Origin: Ligustrum vulgare
Taxonomy: Eukaryota; Streptophyta; Magnoliopsida; Lamiales; Oleaceae
Direction of reading: 5' to 3'
DNA length: 64,000 bases
Assembly (NCBI GenBank): GCA_963555705.1
Contig: OY743168.1
Coordinates: forward strand, 24,434,139-24,498,138
Position numbers and translations under genes: made by a program. The notes under the pieces are model-generated. The model was not told the DNA's origin. It searched no databases and worked only from the letters and a program-made list of their open reading frames with translations. Below, piece after piece: positions 22,955 through 34,204 of this stretch. Position 1 is the first letter of the stretch. Each line of letters opens with the position of its first letter.

Positions 22955-23301
22955 TGTTAAAAGAATTTATTTAGAATTATGGAAGGAGAAGAAGAATGTT
23001 GTAGTCAAAAGAAAGAAAGGCTTCAATATGAAGAGAGATCGATAGATTACTTTTGCCGATAATATTCATATCCTCATTCCATACGTTTGTGGGGGTGGGG
23101 GCATTAATAGCCTTCAAGTGATACATCACTAACTGTATTAGCCTATAAAATAGAATAGGAAAATAATAAAAACAACTAATTTATTTATCCACTAAAACAA
23201 ATCCACCACTACCCACTAAAACTAATAATTAGCACTTCTTGAAATAAACAAATTGAAATATCTAAACTAATTTATCCATGTTTCAACTTCAACTTCATCC
23301 A
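22955..23301 (-). repeat. 3' LTR of the small gypsy-derived element
   Basis: 347 bases, minus orientation from TGGATGAAG to TTTTAACA. It differs from its partner by several substitutions and by length changes in GA and G runs. Confidence 0.75.
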
Positions 23302-23565
23302 CTTTTTGTGCGCATATCATTCCTTGCCCCTTACATATTCTTGTTCGCAAGAATATTTTTACCACACTCAAAATAATTTTGATAGCGTGATAACACGATA
23401 ATTATCTTCCATTGTCTCGTTGTACCAAGCTAGTTTGGAATTAGTTTGGTCAGGAGAGTATCACAAAAATCCGGTATATCAACTTCAAAATTTGTTTCAT
23501 CTCCCACAAAAAAATTCATCCGAAGCGTGAGACCTGGATAAAATATTGTTGTTCCAGATTTGCTT

Positions 23566-23911
23566 CTAGACGAGTTCATGTATTGAAGTCTCGATGGGCT
23601 CTTGAATGTTGATTAGTGTCTCAAATGTTTGAGGACACTTGTTGAAAATCATGACCACGGGCTCCTCGTTAAAGATTGGAGGACTATCGTATGCACCACA
23701 ATCATCAAACTCATCACATTTTTCGACGGGTGAGATGGGATTGGCCTTGACAGAAATAACATGCAAGGCTTGTGAGGCAAGAAGAAATTTGAGCTTGGCT
23801 ATTACTGTTTGTAGGGTAGCATTAATCTGTTCAAGATTAGATTCATGTCATCCCAAGATTACGTAAACTTCGGAACGAAATTCAGCATTTGTTTTGGTGT
23901 GAGTGTCCATG
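23566..23911 (-). pseudogene. gag-like leader of the gypsy-derived element
   Basis: Minus-strand reading starts MDTHTKTNAEFRSEVYVILG, meets a stop, then resumes in frame and stays open to 23566. The start resembles the N-terminus found in plant Ty3/gypsy polyproteins. A second copy of the same motif lies at 24307-24398. There is no capsid, nucleocapsid knuckle or enzyme domain. Confidence 0.55.
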
Positions 23912-23936
23912 GTCTCGGACCAGCTCTGATACCAAT

Positions 23937-24295
23937 TGTTAGAAGAATTTATTTAGAATTATAGAAGAAGAAGAAGACTGCTGTAGTTAGAAGAAAAAAA
24001 GGCTTCAATATGAAGAGAGAGAGAGAGAGACAGATTACATTTGCCAATAATATTCATATCCTCATTCCATACGTTTTTTTTTTTTGGGGGGGGGGGGTGC
24101 ATTTATAGCCTTCCGCTATACACTAACTGCATTAGCCTATAAAATAGAATAGGAAAATAATAAAAACAACTAATTTATTTATCCACTAAAACAAATCCAC
24201 CACTACCCACTAAAGCTAATAATTAGCACTTCTTGAAACAAACAAATTGAAATATCTTAACTAATTTATCCATGTTTCAATTTCAACTTCATCCA
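23937..24295 (-). repeat. 5' LTR of the small gypsy-derived element
   Basis: 359 bases, minus orientation, with (GA)n at 24019-24033 and T/G runs at 24076-24098 that are expanded relative to the partner. It is followed on the minus strand by the primer-binding site. Confidence 0.75.
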
Positions 24296-25020
24296 CGTTT
24301 TTTCACGATAGCATTAACCTGATCAAAGCTCGACTCAAGCCGTGCTAATATTTCATTGACATCATTCCGAAATTCAGCATTACTTTTGCCTCGAGTATCC
24401 ATGTCGGAACTGCGCTCTGATCCCAAAGATAATGGCTGAATGTCATTCGTCGCCAATAGGTAGACACTTTGGATTTCATAAGACTCTATCTCGTATCAAA
24501 CAGAGTTTTGATTGGTCTAACATAGGCCAGATGGTTAAGGGTTATTTACAGCAATGTGATGGTCATGTGGATGTCTTGGTGGCAAGCTGGTAGGTGAATC
24601 AAAGACTTGGGAGAATTTAGCTAGAAGTTTGGCCATATCAGGTGGGTAGGAATTTGGTTGGTTGCTACTATTGGAAGGAATTATTTTGAAAAAAAATAGG
24701 CCAGTGCTTATATTCCAATGAGTTTCTTGTCAGTCAAGACTTCAATACCCGTTCTTCCAGTTCCCAACCCCTGGAAAGTATGAGCAGTTCCTGCCATGTT
24801 AAAGTTCATGGTCAACTGCTAGTAGTTCGTCTCCATGGGTCCCAGAGTTGCAAGCCATTGCACTCGCAATACCAACTGGCACGTTGCAACAAGAAGAATA
24901 TAATAGTCGACTGTGACTGGAAGTCCTTGAATGGTGAGGGTGAGTGCCCGACATTGGCTAGCACATTCCATTGCAGCCAATCGCGGGACCCGTGAGTGTG
25001 AAACCAATTATAAGTAGTTC
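24296..25020 (-). pseudogene. Ty3/gypsy fragments: gag start, and protease/RT boundary
   Basis: Two out-of-order pieces on the minus strand. First, 24980-24780 encodes a retropepsin-end motif typical of Ty3/gypsy pol (GLPVTVDYYIL, VQWLATLGPM); 24670-24580 continues toward the RT start (LLAKFSQVFDSPTSLPPRHP). Second, at 24426-24307, a primer-binding-like TGGGATCAGAGCGC is followed by MDTRGKSNAEFRNDVNEIL, a gag N-terminus. The pol piece thus runs straight into a gag start and then into an LTR at 24295, an order no intact element has. Deletion or template switching is the likely cause. Several stops are present. Confidence 0.65.
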
Positions 25021-25095
25021 TCCTCCCAAGAATTGGTGCGTTTCGCACAAACAATTCAGTACAAAATCACACCGGATTTATCCAAAAAAGGGTAT

Positions 25096-25888
25096 TGTTG
25101 GGATTTTTGGTCCCAAACAAACCCCGGGGGCGATGATGAAACATCGGGTCGGCTTTTTTGCTTCGTAGGCCTTTGGCCCATGATCGAGGTATTGTATGCC
25201 CCAATTAAACCACAATATGCGTAACCCAAGAGTGAACAGGTTAGGAACTTTACCACCCTATCTTGAGGTGTTAATTGGGTCATTGGCCCTGTTGCTCGAT
25301 AGGTGGATCCGATTGACGGCCCGGGTTTTAATTAGGCTCCCGACCCATTCCCTAATTAAAACCTAGACCTAAACCTACCTATCCTATATATCTACTCACT
25401 CACTCTCGAGACACACACACAACCGAAGCCTCTCCCTCGCTCTTTCTTCGTGACTGCGGCGTGCTTGGCTCTCTCTTCTCTGTGAACTTGGTAAACCCGT
25501 GACCCTGCTCCTTCTTTGGCCTCTAGTTTTGCTGCCCCTTCGTGGTGGGCTGCTGCTTTCGTCGCTCTCCTTCGTGCGCGGCGTCTGTCTTCTCCGCGCC
25601 TTGGTGCGTCCGTGTTCAGGCCTCTGTTTGGTACGGTTTCTTGGTGAAAACTTGTGGGTTGTGGGTTGCCTCGGAGTGTGATCTTACCTGTTTCGTGTGG
25701 TGTTGCCGATTGTGATTATTGGGGCAACTTCTGAGCCCTCGGTTCTAGTCACACGATCGTGACATTATCAAGACTTAGGGAGTTTTCTCTTTTTCTTGAT
25801 TATTGCTAATTTTATATTTTTCAATTACTTGTCACTTATTGAGAATAACTTGTTTACTTTGTGTTTGTACAAGGGAAATTCTCCTACA
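25096..25888 (+). repeat. 5' LTR of the young copia element
   Basis: Starts TGTTGGGATTTTTGG and ends AATTCTCCTACA. A TATA-like CCTATATATC lies at 25383-25392, about 290 bases in, the likely promoter. The stretch downstream is CT-rich, like a plant leader. Confidence 0.95.
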
Positions 25889-25906
25889 AATTGGTATCAG
25901 AGCCGT
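25889..25906 (+). other. Primer-binding site of the young copia element
   Basis: AATTGGTATCAGAGCCG directly follows the 5' LTR. It is complementary to the 3' end of initiator methionine tRNA, the usual plant copia primer. Confidence 0.9.
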
Positions 25907-26573
25907 GTCTGATTGATCGGCTGATTCGTGACATTCTGCTGAAATTTGATAACCTTTTTTATTCGCCTCTGTTTCACTGATTTATTGCAGAAATTATTTT
26001 GTGTCATTGAAATTTTTCATTTACTTAGTGTTATCTGAAAATTCTTGACTAATTATTTTCTGTGTTTCTGTTTTGCAATCACTGTGTAGGTCAATTTTTT
26101 TGCTTAGTGCCGATTCTGCCTACATCGAGAGAGGCTGATTGCAAACTTCGCTAAAATAAATAAATAATTTTCGCATCACTCCTTATTACGGACACAGAGA
26201 AGTCCGCTCTGGTAAATTGGCTGATCACTTTTAAATTTCTGTAATAGCAGGTCATCGTGTGGGGTGACCATTAGGCTTGCGGTTGCCTGTTGCTAGTTAT
26301 AGGATTTAATTGTTATTACCTGTGATTTGGGATATTGCTGATTTCATACCTGTCCTTGATATATCTTGGTGATTGTCTATCACGTGTTGCTCTTGATATT
26401 AGAATTGTTTCCCTTGACCTTACCCGTGTCGAAGATTCTCTTGACCTGAGATCTTTTGAGTCTCACGGAATCCTGAGAGTTTAGAACGGCGTATATATTG
26501 CGGCCTTTTAGATTTCTGTGTGAAATTCTCTTTAAGCTGCATATTATTTCCATTGTGGTGTGTTGCTTGAAAT

Positions 26574-27378
26574 ATGTCTGCACATCATTTTGACTTGAGT
26601 GTCTTTAATGGAAAGGGTGATTTTTCTATTTGGCAACAGAAAATGAAAGGTATTTTAGTTCAGCAAAAAGTTTCTAAAGCTATTGATAATTCTTTTCCTG
26701 CTACTGTGACTGAAGAACAGAAAAAGGAATTTGATGAACTTGCTTATACTTCTATTATCTTGCACTTATCTGATAGTGTTTTACGAAAAGTTGGTAAACA
26801 CGATACTACTGAAGCTCTTTGGAAAAAGTTACAAGAACTTTACTTAACACAGTCCACCCCGAACAAACTTTTTCTTCTTGAAAGTTTTTTCAGTTTCAAA
26901 ATCGATCATTCAAAGGAATTAGACGACAATCTTGATATTTTCAATAAACTTGTTCAAGATATCACAAATTGTGGTGATAAAGTGCCTGAAGAATACAAGG
27001 CCATAATTTTATTGAATGCCATTCCTGACATATATAAGGATGTTAAGAATGCTATCAAGTATGGGAGGGAGACCCTTACCCCGGAGGTAGTCATTGATTC
27101 ACTTAAGAGTAAGGATAGGGAGATTAGAGCTGAGAAAGGCGGGAGAAAGCAAGGGGAGGTCCACTTTATGAGAGGTAGGACTTAAACAAAGGGTGGTGGA
27201 AATAGTGGGAGCGGGACAAAGTAGTGGTAGCAAGAAAAAGGGTAGAAGTAGATCCAAATCACGAGGGAAAGCTGCAGGTAGAAAATGCTATGGTTGTGGT
27301 CAGTTAGGACATTTTATTAGTGATTGATATAAGGAGAAAAATAAATTTAAGGGAAGTGAACAAGGGGAGGCGAACATT
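26574..27378 (+). pseudogene. copia gag with two stops and a frameshift
   Basis: The ATG at 26574 opens 203 codons of a copia gag (FNGKGDFSIWQQKMKG; LWKKLQELYLTQSTPNKLFL), ending in a stop at 27183. Past it, a one-base shift near 27220 is needed to continue through a basic stretch (KKKGRSRSKSRGK) into the zinc knuckle at 27286. That knuckle reads CYGCGQLGHFISD followed by TGA (27325-27327), so the fourth ligand, the final Cys, has become a stop. The frame after this stop is the pol frame. Gag forms the virus-like particle and binds RNA; this copy cannot make a full-length product. Confidence 0.88.
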
Positions 27379-29790
27379 GTGGCACCAAAACATAATGAAC
27401 CTGGTGAGGTTTACGTCCTCTTAGATCACAAGCCTAGTGAAATTAACCTGTCTATGAACTCCCATACTGATGAATGGATTCTTGACTCTGGTGCATCATT
27501 TCATGTCACTTCTCATAAGCATTGGTTTGATCATTTGCATGAGTCTGATCATGGTCATGTTGTTGCATGGGGTGGAGTCGCATATAACATTACAGGTGTT
27601 GGTGATGTTATTGTCAAATTTGAAAATGGTTTTGTGCATACATTGAAGAATGTTAGGTACATTCCACATATGGGTAGAAATTTGATATCGATGGGAGAGT
27701 TAGAAAATGCAGGTTTCACTGGGAGGCTTGGTGACGGGATGATTAAAATGTTTAAAGGTGCACTTAGGGCCTTTAAGGCCATTAAGAAAAATGGCATTTA
27801 CACAACTCATGCTGAGGTAGTAAGTGGTAAAAACCATACTATTGCATCCATTGACACCGATCACACACAAAAATGGCACAATAGACTTGCACATGTAAGT
27901 GTTAAAGGTCTAAAATTTTTGAATGATAAGGGTGTGTTTGGAAAGGATAAGGTGTCTGACATGCCATTTTGTGATCATTGTGTGCTTGGGAAACATCACA
28001 GGATGTCTTTTGCATCCAGCACACACCGGAAAACTAGAATGCTTGAATACATTCATTCTGATTTATGGGGCCCTGGGAGTAATCCCACTTTTGGTGGTAA
28101 CAAGTATTTCCTGTCTATTATTGATGATTTCTCCAGACGTGTGTGGATTTATTTGTTGAAAGATAAATCTGAAACTTTTGAAAAGTTTAAAACTTGGAAA
28201 TTACAGGTGGAGAATCAGACAGGTAGAAATATAAAATATTTGAGAACTGATAATGGTCTTGAATTCTGCAATTCTGATTTTGACAATATGTGTAAAGATA
28301 ATGGTATTACTAGACATAGAACTGTGCCTTACACTCCCCAGCAAAATGGGGTTGCTGAAAGGATGAATCGTACATTACTTGATAAGGTTAGATGTATGAT
28401 GTTAAGCTCTGGTGTGCCTAAATCTTTTTGGGGTGAAGCTGTTATGACTGCATGCTATCTGATTAATATGACTCCTTCCGCTGCCTTGAATGGTGATACA
28501 CCATATGAAAAATGGTATGGTAAATGTGCTGATTATTCTATGCTTAGAACTTTTGGTTGTACTGCGTTTTCTCATCAAAATGAGGGAAAGTTAGAACCTA
28601 GAGCTAGAAAGTGTGTCTTTCTAGGATATCCCGAAGGTGTTAAAGGGTATAGGTTGTGGGACAGAAGTCAAAAGGGCGTGAGAATAATCATCAGCAGAGA
28701 TGTCACCTTTAATGAGTCTGAGATGCCTTGTCTAGGAAACGAAGAACAGCTAGAGATAGGTGGAGATGAACCCTCACCTGAAGTGGAGAGTGTTAGAATC
28801 CCTATCCCCATTACCCCGAGTGAGGTGGAGAGTAATCCCCAACAAGATCACGAGAATGTAGAAGAAGATGACCCTATAGATCATCCTGTTGATCATAACC
28901 CTTTGGATGGCTATCAGTTAGCTAGAGATAGGGAAAGAAGACCACATAGAGAACCCCAAAGAATGTCCGACTACGTCATAGCCTATGCTAGTTACCAAGA
29001 CCTAGCTGAGAAAGAGCCCAATACTTACGAGGAGGCTATGAGAAGTGAAAATAGTAAATTTTGGGTTAGTGCCATGAAAGAGGAGATGGAATCGCTCCAT
29101 AAGAATCAAACTTGGGTTTTAGTGGATAGACCAAGAGATAAATCAATTGTAGGCTGCAAATGGGTCTACAAGGTGAAGGAGGGTACCACTGAGAATGAGC
29201 CTGTGAGATACAAGGCTAGGCTAGTTGCCAAGGGGTACACACAAAAGGAAGGGGTAGACTATAATGAAATTTTCTCGCCCGTTGTTAAGTATACCACCAT
29301 TAGAGTCATGCTTGCTTTTGTTGCGTATTATGACTGGGAACTTGAACAACTTGATGTGAAAACTGCTTTTTTACATGGAGATCTTGAAGAGAAAATTTTT
29401 ATGTTTCAACCCAAAGGTTTTGAAGATAAAGAAAAACCTGATCATGTGTGTTTTCTTAATAAATCATTGTATGGTTTAAAACAATCACCTAGACAGTGGT
29501 ACAAGAAATTTGATTCTTATGTGCTTTCTATTGGTTTCAAGAGGAGTGAGTTTGATCATTGTCTATACTATATGCATCACAGCACTGATGAGTGTGTGTA
29601 TTTGTTACTTTATGTGGATGACATGTTATTAATTGGTTCTAACATGACTTTAGTAGACAAGATTAAAATTGAGTTAAACAAGGAATTTGATATGAAGGAC
29701 CTAGGCCATGCTAAACGTATTTTGGGTATGGAAATTGAAAGAAATAGGTCTAATTCTTGCATCAAACTCCCTATGTGCAAAAGGTGTTAA
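27379..29790 (+). pseudogene. copia pol: protease, integrase and RT, frameshifted before RNase H
   Basis: One open frame of 803 codons. Protease: WILDSGAS, with the catalytic Asp about 36 codons in. GAG-pre-integrase: HNRLAH and CDHCVLGK. Integrase core: acidic residues in [15 protein letters not shown] and [10 protein letters not shown], spaced as in D-D35-E enzymes. [46 protein letters not shown] and YVDDM near residue 745. The frame ends early because of an indel at about 29757-29765. It has no in-frame ATG at 27379 and would be read as part of a gag-pol polyprotein. Confidence 0.93.
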
Positions 29791-30587
29791 AGAAGTTTGG
29801 TATCATAAATTGTAAACCTGCTTCTGTACCTCTTGGAAATCATTTTGTTTTAAAAAAAGATCAATCACCTGCGAATGAGGAAGAAATAGCTTATATGAGT
29901 AATATACCCTATTCTAATGTGATTGGTTCTGTGATGTATCTGATGGTTTGTACTCGGCCAGATTTGGCCTTTGCTATTAGTACTTTGAGCAGGTACATGT
30001 CTAATCCTGGCCCCACTCATTGGGAAGCCTTGAAGTGGCTACTCAGGTATCTTAGTGACACTTATAATATGGGTTTAATCTATAAGTGCAAATCTAATAA
30101 TGTGAAATTGAAGGGTTTTACCGATGCTGATTATGGTGGAGATAGAGATAATAGGAAATCTACTTCCTCTTATGTGTTTACTTTGTGTGACTCATGTGTT
30201 AGTTGGAAGTCTCAGCTCCAACATATTGTTGCTCTCTCTACTACTGAGTCTGAATATATTGCTGTTACCGAAACCTTTAAAGAAACTTTGTGGTTTAAAG
30301 GATTACTTAAGGAACTAGGAGCCTTAAATGAAAGTGTAACAGTATATTCTGATAGTCAATCAGCTATTCATTTATGTAAGAATCCTGTTTTTCATGAACG
30401 TACTAAACACATTGATGTTAGATTACACTTTATTAGGAATATTGTTTCTCAAGATGAAATTAAACTTGAGAAAGTGCATACAGATTATAACCCTGCAGAT
30501 ATGGGCACAAAGGTGCTCACTTTGGTAAAATTTAGAAGTTGTCTACTGCTTCTAAGTATCGGTACAGGTATGAAAAGGTCCGATTAG
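29757..30587 (+). pseudogene. copia RNase H region, in a shifted frame
   Basis: Continues the RT C-terminus ([29 protein letters not shown]) into RNase H. Acidic residues appear in GFTDADYGGD, STTESEYIA and YSDSQSAIHL, followed by FHERTKHIDVRLHFIR. The frame differs by one base from the upstream pol frame. The terminal sequence after TDYNPADMGTK is also altered relative to the family pattern, so a second small indel is possible. Confidence 0.9.
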
Positions 30588-30653
30588 TTTAGGACTTTAA
30601 TCTTGCAACTACTAAACATGTGTTGTTTTGTTTTTGCAGGTTTGTTCGGTACC

Positions 30654-30665
30654 AAGGTGGAGGTT
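30654..30665 (+). other. Polypurine tract of the young copia element
   Basis: AAGGTGGAGGTT directly precedes the 3' LTR; plus-strand DNA synthesis of LTR elements starts at such a tract. Confidence 0.75.
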
Positions 30666-31458
30666 TGTTGAGATTTTTGGTCCCAAACAAACCCCGGGGG
30701 CGATGATGAAACATCGGGTCGGCTTTTTTGCTTCGTAGGCCTTAGGCCCATGATCGAGGTATTGTATGCCCCAATTAAACCACAATATGCGTAACCCAAG
30801 AGTGAACAGGTTAGGAACTTTACCACCCTATCTTGAGGTGTTAATTGGGTCATTGGCCCTGTTGCTCGATAGGTGGATCCGATTGGCGGCCCGGGTTTTA
30901 ATTAGGCTCCCGACCCATTCCCTAATTAAAACCTAGACCTAAACCTACCTATCCTATATATCTACTCACTCACTCTCGAGACACACACACAACCGAAGCC
31001 TCTCCCTCGCTCTTTCTTCGTGACTGCGGCGTGCTTGGCTCTCTCTTCTCTGTGAACTTGGTAAACCCGTGACCCTGCTCCTTCTTTGGCCTCTAGTTTT
31101 GCTGCCCCTTCGTGGTGGGCTGCTGCTTTCGTCGCTCTCCTTCGTGCGCGGCGTCTGTCTTCTCCGCGCCTTGGTGCGTCCGTGTTCAGGCCTCTGTTTG
31201 GTACGGTTTCTTGGTGAAAACTTGTGGGTTGTGGGTTGCCTCGGAGTGTGATCTTACCTGTTTCGTGTGGTGTTGCCGATTGTGGTTATTGGGGCAACTT
31301 CTGAGCCCTCGGTTCTAGTCACACGATCGTGACATTATCAAGACTTAGGGAGTTTTCTCTTTTTCTTGATTATTGCTAATTTTATCTTTTTCAATTACTT
31401 GCCACTTATTGAGAATAACTTGTTTACTTTGTGTTTGTACAAGGGAAATTCTCCTACA
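30666..31458 (+). repeat. 3' LTR of the young copia element
   Basis: Same length as the 5' LTR. The six differences are at its first G/A, CTTTGG/CTTAGG, GACGG/GGCGG, GTGATT/GTGGTT, TATATT/TATCTT and TTGTC/TTGCC. Confidence 0.95.
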
Positions 31459-31716
31459 GGTATGATTTCGCATTGAAAAAGTAGCGACAATGGCGACGAA
31501 GAGGGTGGTGGCAGTGGTGGGTGAGGGTGGGGTTTGTTTGCAATTTTGCAAAATAAGATCAAAATTATAACTCAAGTCCTCATCTTTAATTTTGGGTGAA
31601 AGTTAGTCCCGAGTGACCATTCCTGAAACTAATTAAGTAATTATAACTTCAGTAACCAACATCGACAAAAATGGAACTTTAGTGGTTGTTTTCGAAATTT
31701 CTTCAAATTTCATTGA

Positions 31717-32499
31717 CTGTTTGTAAAATTAAACCATTTAAAATTAGAAAATTGATCTAGAGAAGTGGCAACTTCCTACAATGAATTGTCATATGAGAAG
31801 GAACAATTGCTTTTTGATCATTTTTTAACTTATGATTTCTAACTTTTGTCTTATTTGTATCATAAACCTTTTTAATTAGCACATTTTGATCGTAAAAAAT
31901 CACTCCGGATGGTTAAAAAAAAAAAAAAAAAATGATAAACAAAAATTAAAAAAAAAAATCAAAAATATATTTTCCTCGCGATAACAAAATATTTTGATCT
32001 AAATTGTCATCTAGTACATGATATGTTGATTGAATGAAAGTTGAAGAAAAGAATGAAACGAAGACATGTCCAGATATAAGTGCTAAATGAACAAATTTGA
32101 GTACTTTCATTATCTATATCCATATCTATACTAGAGACGACCGTGACTTCTCATACTATTTTAATAATAATTGAGATGAAATATTAAATAGTTCTAAGAT
32201 CGATTAAATAGAACATACAGACGGGAACAATAATATTCTAACATATAATTTAAGTAGACAAGTAATTAAACTTCTAACAAATTATTTTCATGTTGTAGAT
32301 ATACCAGAGACTAATGAACATTGGGAATGTCACTCTTAGAGTGGTTTCAAAGATCTAATATCAAATTTAGAAAAAATAATCTAGAAAGACAACAAGAAAA
32401 GAAAGATGTTTGCTAGTTAAATGGATGGCAAAAGATTTTAAATAGAAATAAGACAGCATAAATGCATTAGCCAATTATTTTAGGCAGATTCATAACTAA
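31717..32499. other. AT-rich DNA, no gene seen
   Basis: No convincing frame or bounded repeat. A-runs lie at 31917-31932 and nearby. Confidence 0.4.
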
Positions 32500-32736
32500 G
32501 GCTATGTTTGATTGTTAACAATTTCAAGGAAAATGTCACATCAAGGAATTTATTTTTCACGTTTTTGTGTTTGGTTATTACATTTAGTCTAGAAAATATT
32601 TTCTAGGTACAATCACATTAAGCACAACACAAGCCTATTTTTTCAAGAAAATCTTTTCTCACCCTCTTGCTAAGAAAATTTTTTCTCACAAAGATGGAAA
32701 ATATTTTCTTTTCCACATTTGCAATCAAACATATCC
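32500..32736. mobile_element. PIF/Harbinger (Tourist-like) MITE, 237 bp
   Basis: Ends GGCTATGTTTGATTG and CAATCAAACATATCC are inverted repeats flanked by TAA on both sides (32497-32499, 32737-32739), the PIF/Harbinger target. It has no coding capacity. A near-identical copy sits at 37674-37911. Confidence 0.88.
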
Positions 32737-32739
32737 TAA

Positions 32740-34204
32740 GTAGAAAACAGAAATTCTAGTTTCTTTGCGGTAATAAAAGGTAGACAGTCGGGTATATACA
32801 TTTACTGGCCAGAAGTAACACAACAAATACAAAGTTTCCCAGAACCTTTCTTTAAAGTATTTTGTACTCTAAAAGAAGCTTTAAATTTTGGTAGCCAAAT
32901 GATAGGAATTAATTTTATATATCTGAGACAAACTATGCACTCATCCAATTTCCATGCATCATTTGTGACTAAGGTTGTAATAAATTTAAATTGTCAAAAA
33001 CATTCATCAGAAGAAAGACTATTCTAGAAGATCAAATTTCTTCTTGTCAGCATACTATTACTAAATACCAATATGAATTTTAAAACTACAAGAAACTTTA
33101 GGAAGATTTACTTCTGAAGATTTGATTGGCAAAACTATTCAAAAAGACTTTACTTCCACTAGTAGAAATTATTCTGATAAAATAGAAAAACTAGTTGAAC
33201 TAATGAGTTCTATAGCTGTAGGTCAGGAGATTTTTTTTTTTTTTTATTAATTAGAACAAAGTATTGGTGTTATTCCAATATTGTTCAAAATTCTATAAAG
33301 AGGTCCATTGCACAACAAATTATCAATTTCTCCCAAACACTAACTTATTTCCACAACGAGAAATAGAATTTTTCTTGAATTTGGCCCTAAATACAAATCA
33401 GCCACACAAAGTTCAGCTTTCCAAAGACATAATTATCATACAATTTCATTGATTATACAATTTTTTAAGAAGATAACATTTTTATAGCCTTACAATATAG
33501 AATGATTGATACCATATATGTTCAAAACAGATCTTTCAGATTTTTAATCCAAACTTGAACCGATTCTTGACCAATTAAAAACCATCCTCTAATGATTTGG
33601 TATTAATTTCCGGACATCCTCCTGTAAATAATGGTATTGTTTTATCCAGATATATGATAGAAAGTTTAGACCATTTTCAAAGACTTTTGTAAATATGAAA
33701 TTAGATAAATAGATAGATTATGAAAGACAAATATCAGAAGCAACAGCTATGATGGAAATACAAAACACAAATTCAAACTCGTGGCACAATGAAATAATTG
33801 AGTTATTTTATTTTTAGAATATCTTTCTTTAAAATTCGGAACTTTGGAGCATGAAATACTATAATTAAAGGCAATAAATAGCGAAGAACATTTTTGATAC
33901 AGAAAAGAGATGCGTGAAGAAGAAGTTTTAAAAAATTAGGTTATCCATTGAACACTTGTAAAAATGTAAAATTGTTTTTACTTTTCAATCACACAGTACA
34001 TGTAATTTAAATTCAATATGTTATTCTTTCATAGACGTGATAGATCGATGTGATGTACCAACATCTTTCTCGCTATAAAAAAAGAGTTATGTATAGAGCA
34101 ACACAATACTTTTACACAATGCAAAGACATACTTAACAAGTAATTAAAAAAAATCTCTTTACTTTTGTAAACTTATACATAAAGAAATTCTTCAATAAAA
34201 GTAA
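32740..34204. other. Decayed coding-like DNA, unidentified
   Basis: No intact gene. Around 33080-33230 and 33260-33460 short frames on the plus strand have protein-like composition (for example DKIEKLVELMSS at about 33177-33212) but are broken by many stops. The style resembles the remnant at 57040-59960, so it may be another piece of the same type of element. I could not identify a domain. Confidence 0.3.

Larger units (their letters stand above)
22955..24295 (-). mobile_element. Small Ty3/gypsy-derived LTR element without pol
   Basis: Two direct repeats, 22955-23301 and 23937-24295, are about 90% alike by eye. On the minus strand each starts TGGATGAAGTTGAA and ends TAACA. Just after the 23937 boundary, minus-strand ATTGGTATCAGAGCTGG is a primer-binding site of the initiator-Met tRNA type. 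Before the other LTR, AAGGGGCAAGGAATGA is a possible polypurine tract. The 635-base interior encodes only a gag-like start, so the element depends on others to move. Flanking 5-mers do not match, so ends or flanks have changed. Confidence 0.75.
25096..31458 (+). mobile_element. Young Ty1/copia LTR retrotransposon, defective
   Basis: Two 793-bp LTRs (TG...CA) are flanked by a perfect 5-bp duplication GGTAT (25091-25095 and 31459-31463). A primer-binding site TGGTATCAGAGC follows the 5' LTR and a polypurine tract precedes the 3' LTR. Domain order is gag, protease, integrase, RT, RNase H, which defines Ty1/copia. I count 6 substitutions between the LTRs (0.76%), so insertion is recent. Two stops and a frameshift in gag and a frameshift near the RT/RNase H junction make it non-autonomous. 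Confidence 0.97.
22551..31716. mobile_element. Inverted-repeat-bounded element broken by nested retrotransposons
   Basis: The left segment (22551-22725) and right segment (about 31490-31716) are clear reverse complements over about 170 bases. Examples are ACTTTCACCCAAAATTAAAG at 22631-22650 and its complement at about 31588-31607. Remaining original DNA also includes 22726-22954 and about 25020-25095, which share the phrase TTGGTGCG and similar GCACCAA-rich palindromes. Long terminal inverted repeats suggest a Mutator-like MITE, but no target duplication was secured. The gypsy pieces and the young copia element lie inside it. Confidence 0.6.

Noticed and set aside
25499..25681. 60-codon frame found twice (also 31069-31251)
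   Set aside because: Lies wholly inside the two copia LTRs, which are noncoding. Duplication is explained by the LTR pair.
33158..33175. CACTAGTAGAAAT, a possible third CACTA terminus
   Set aside because: No subterminal repeats and no partner terminus; one short match is expected by chance.
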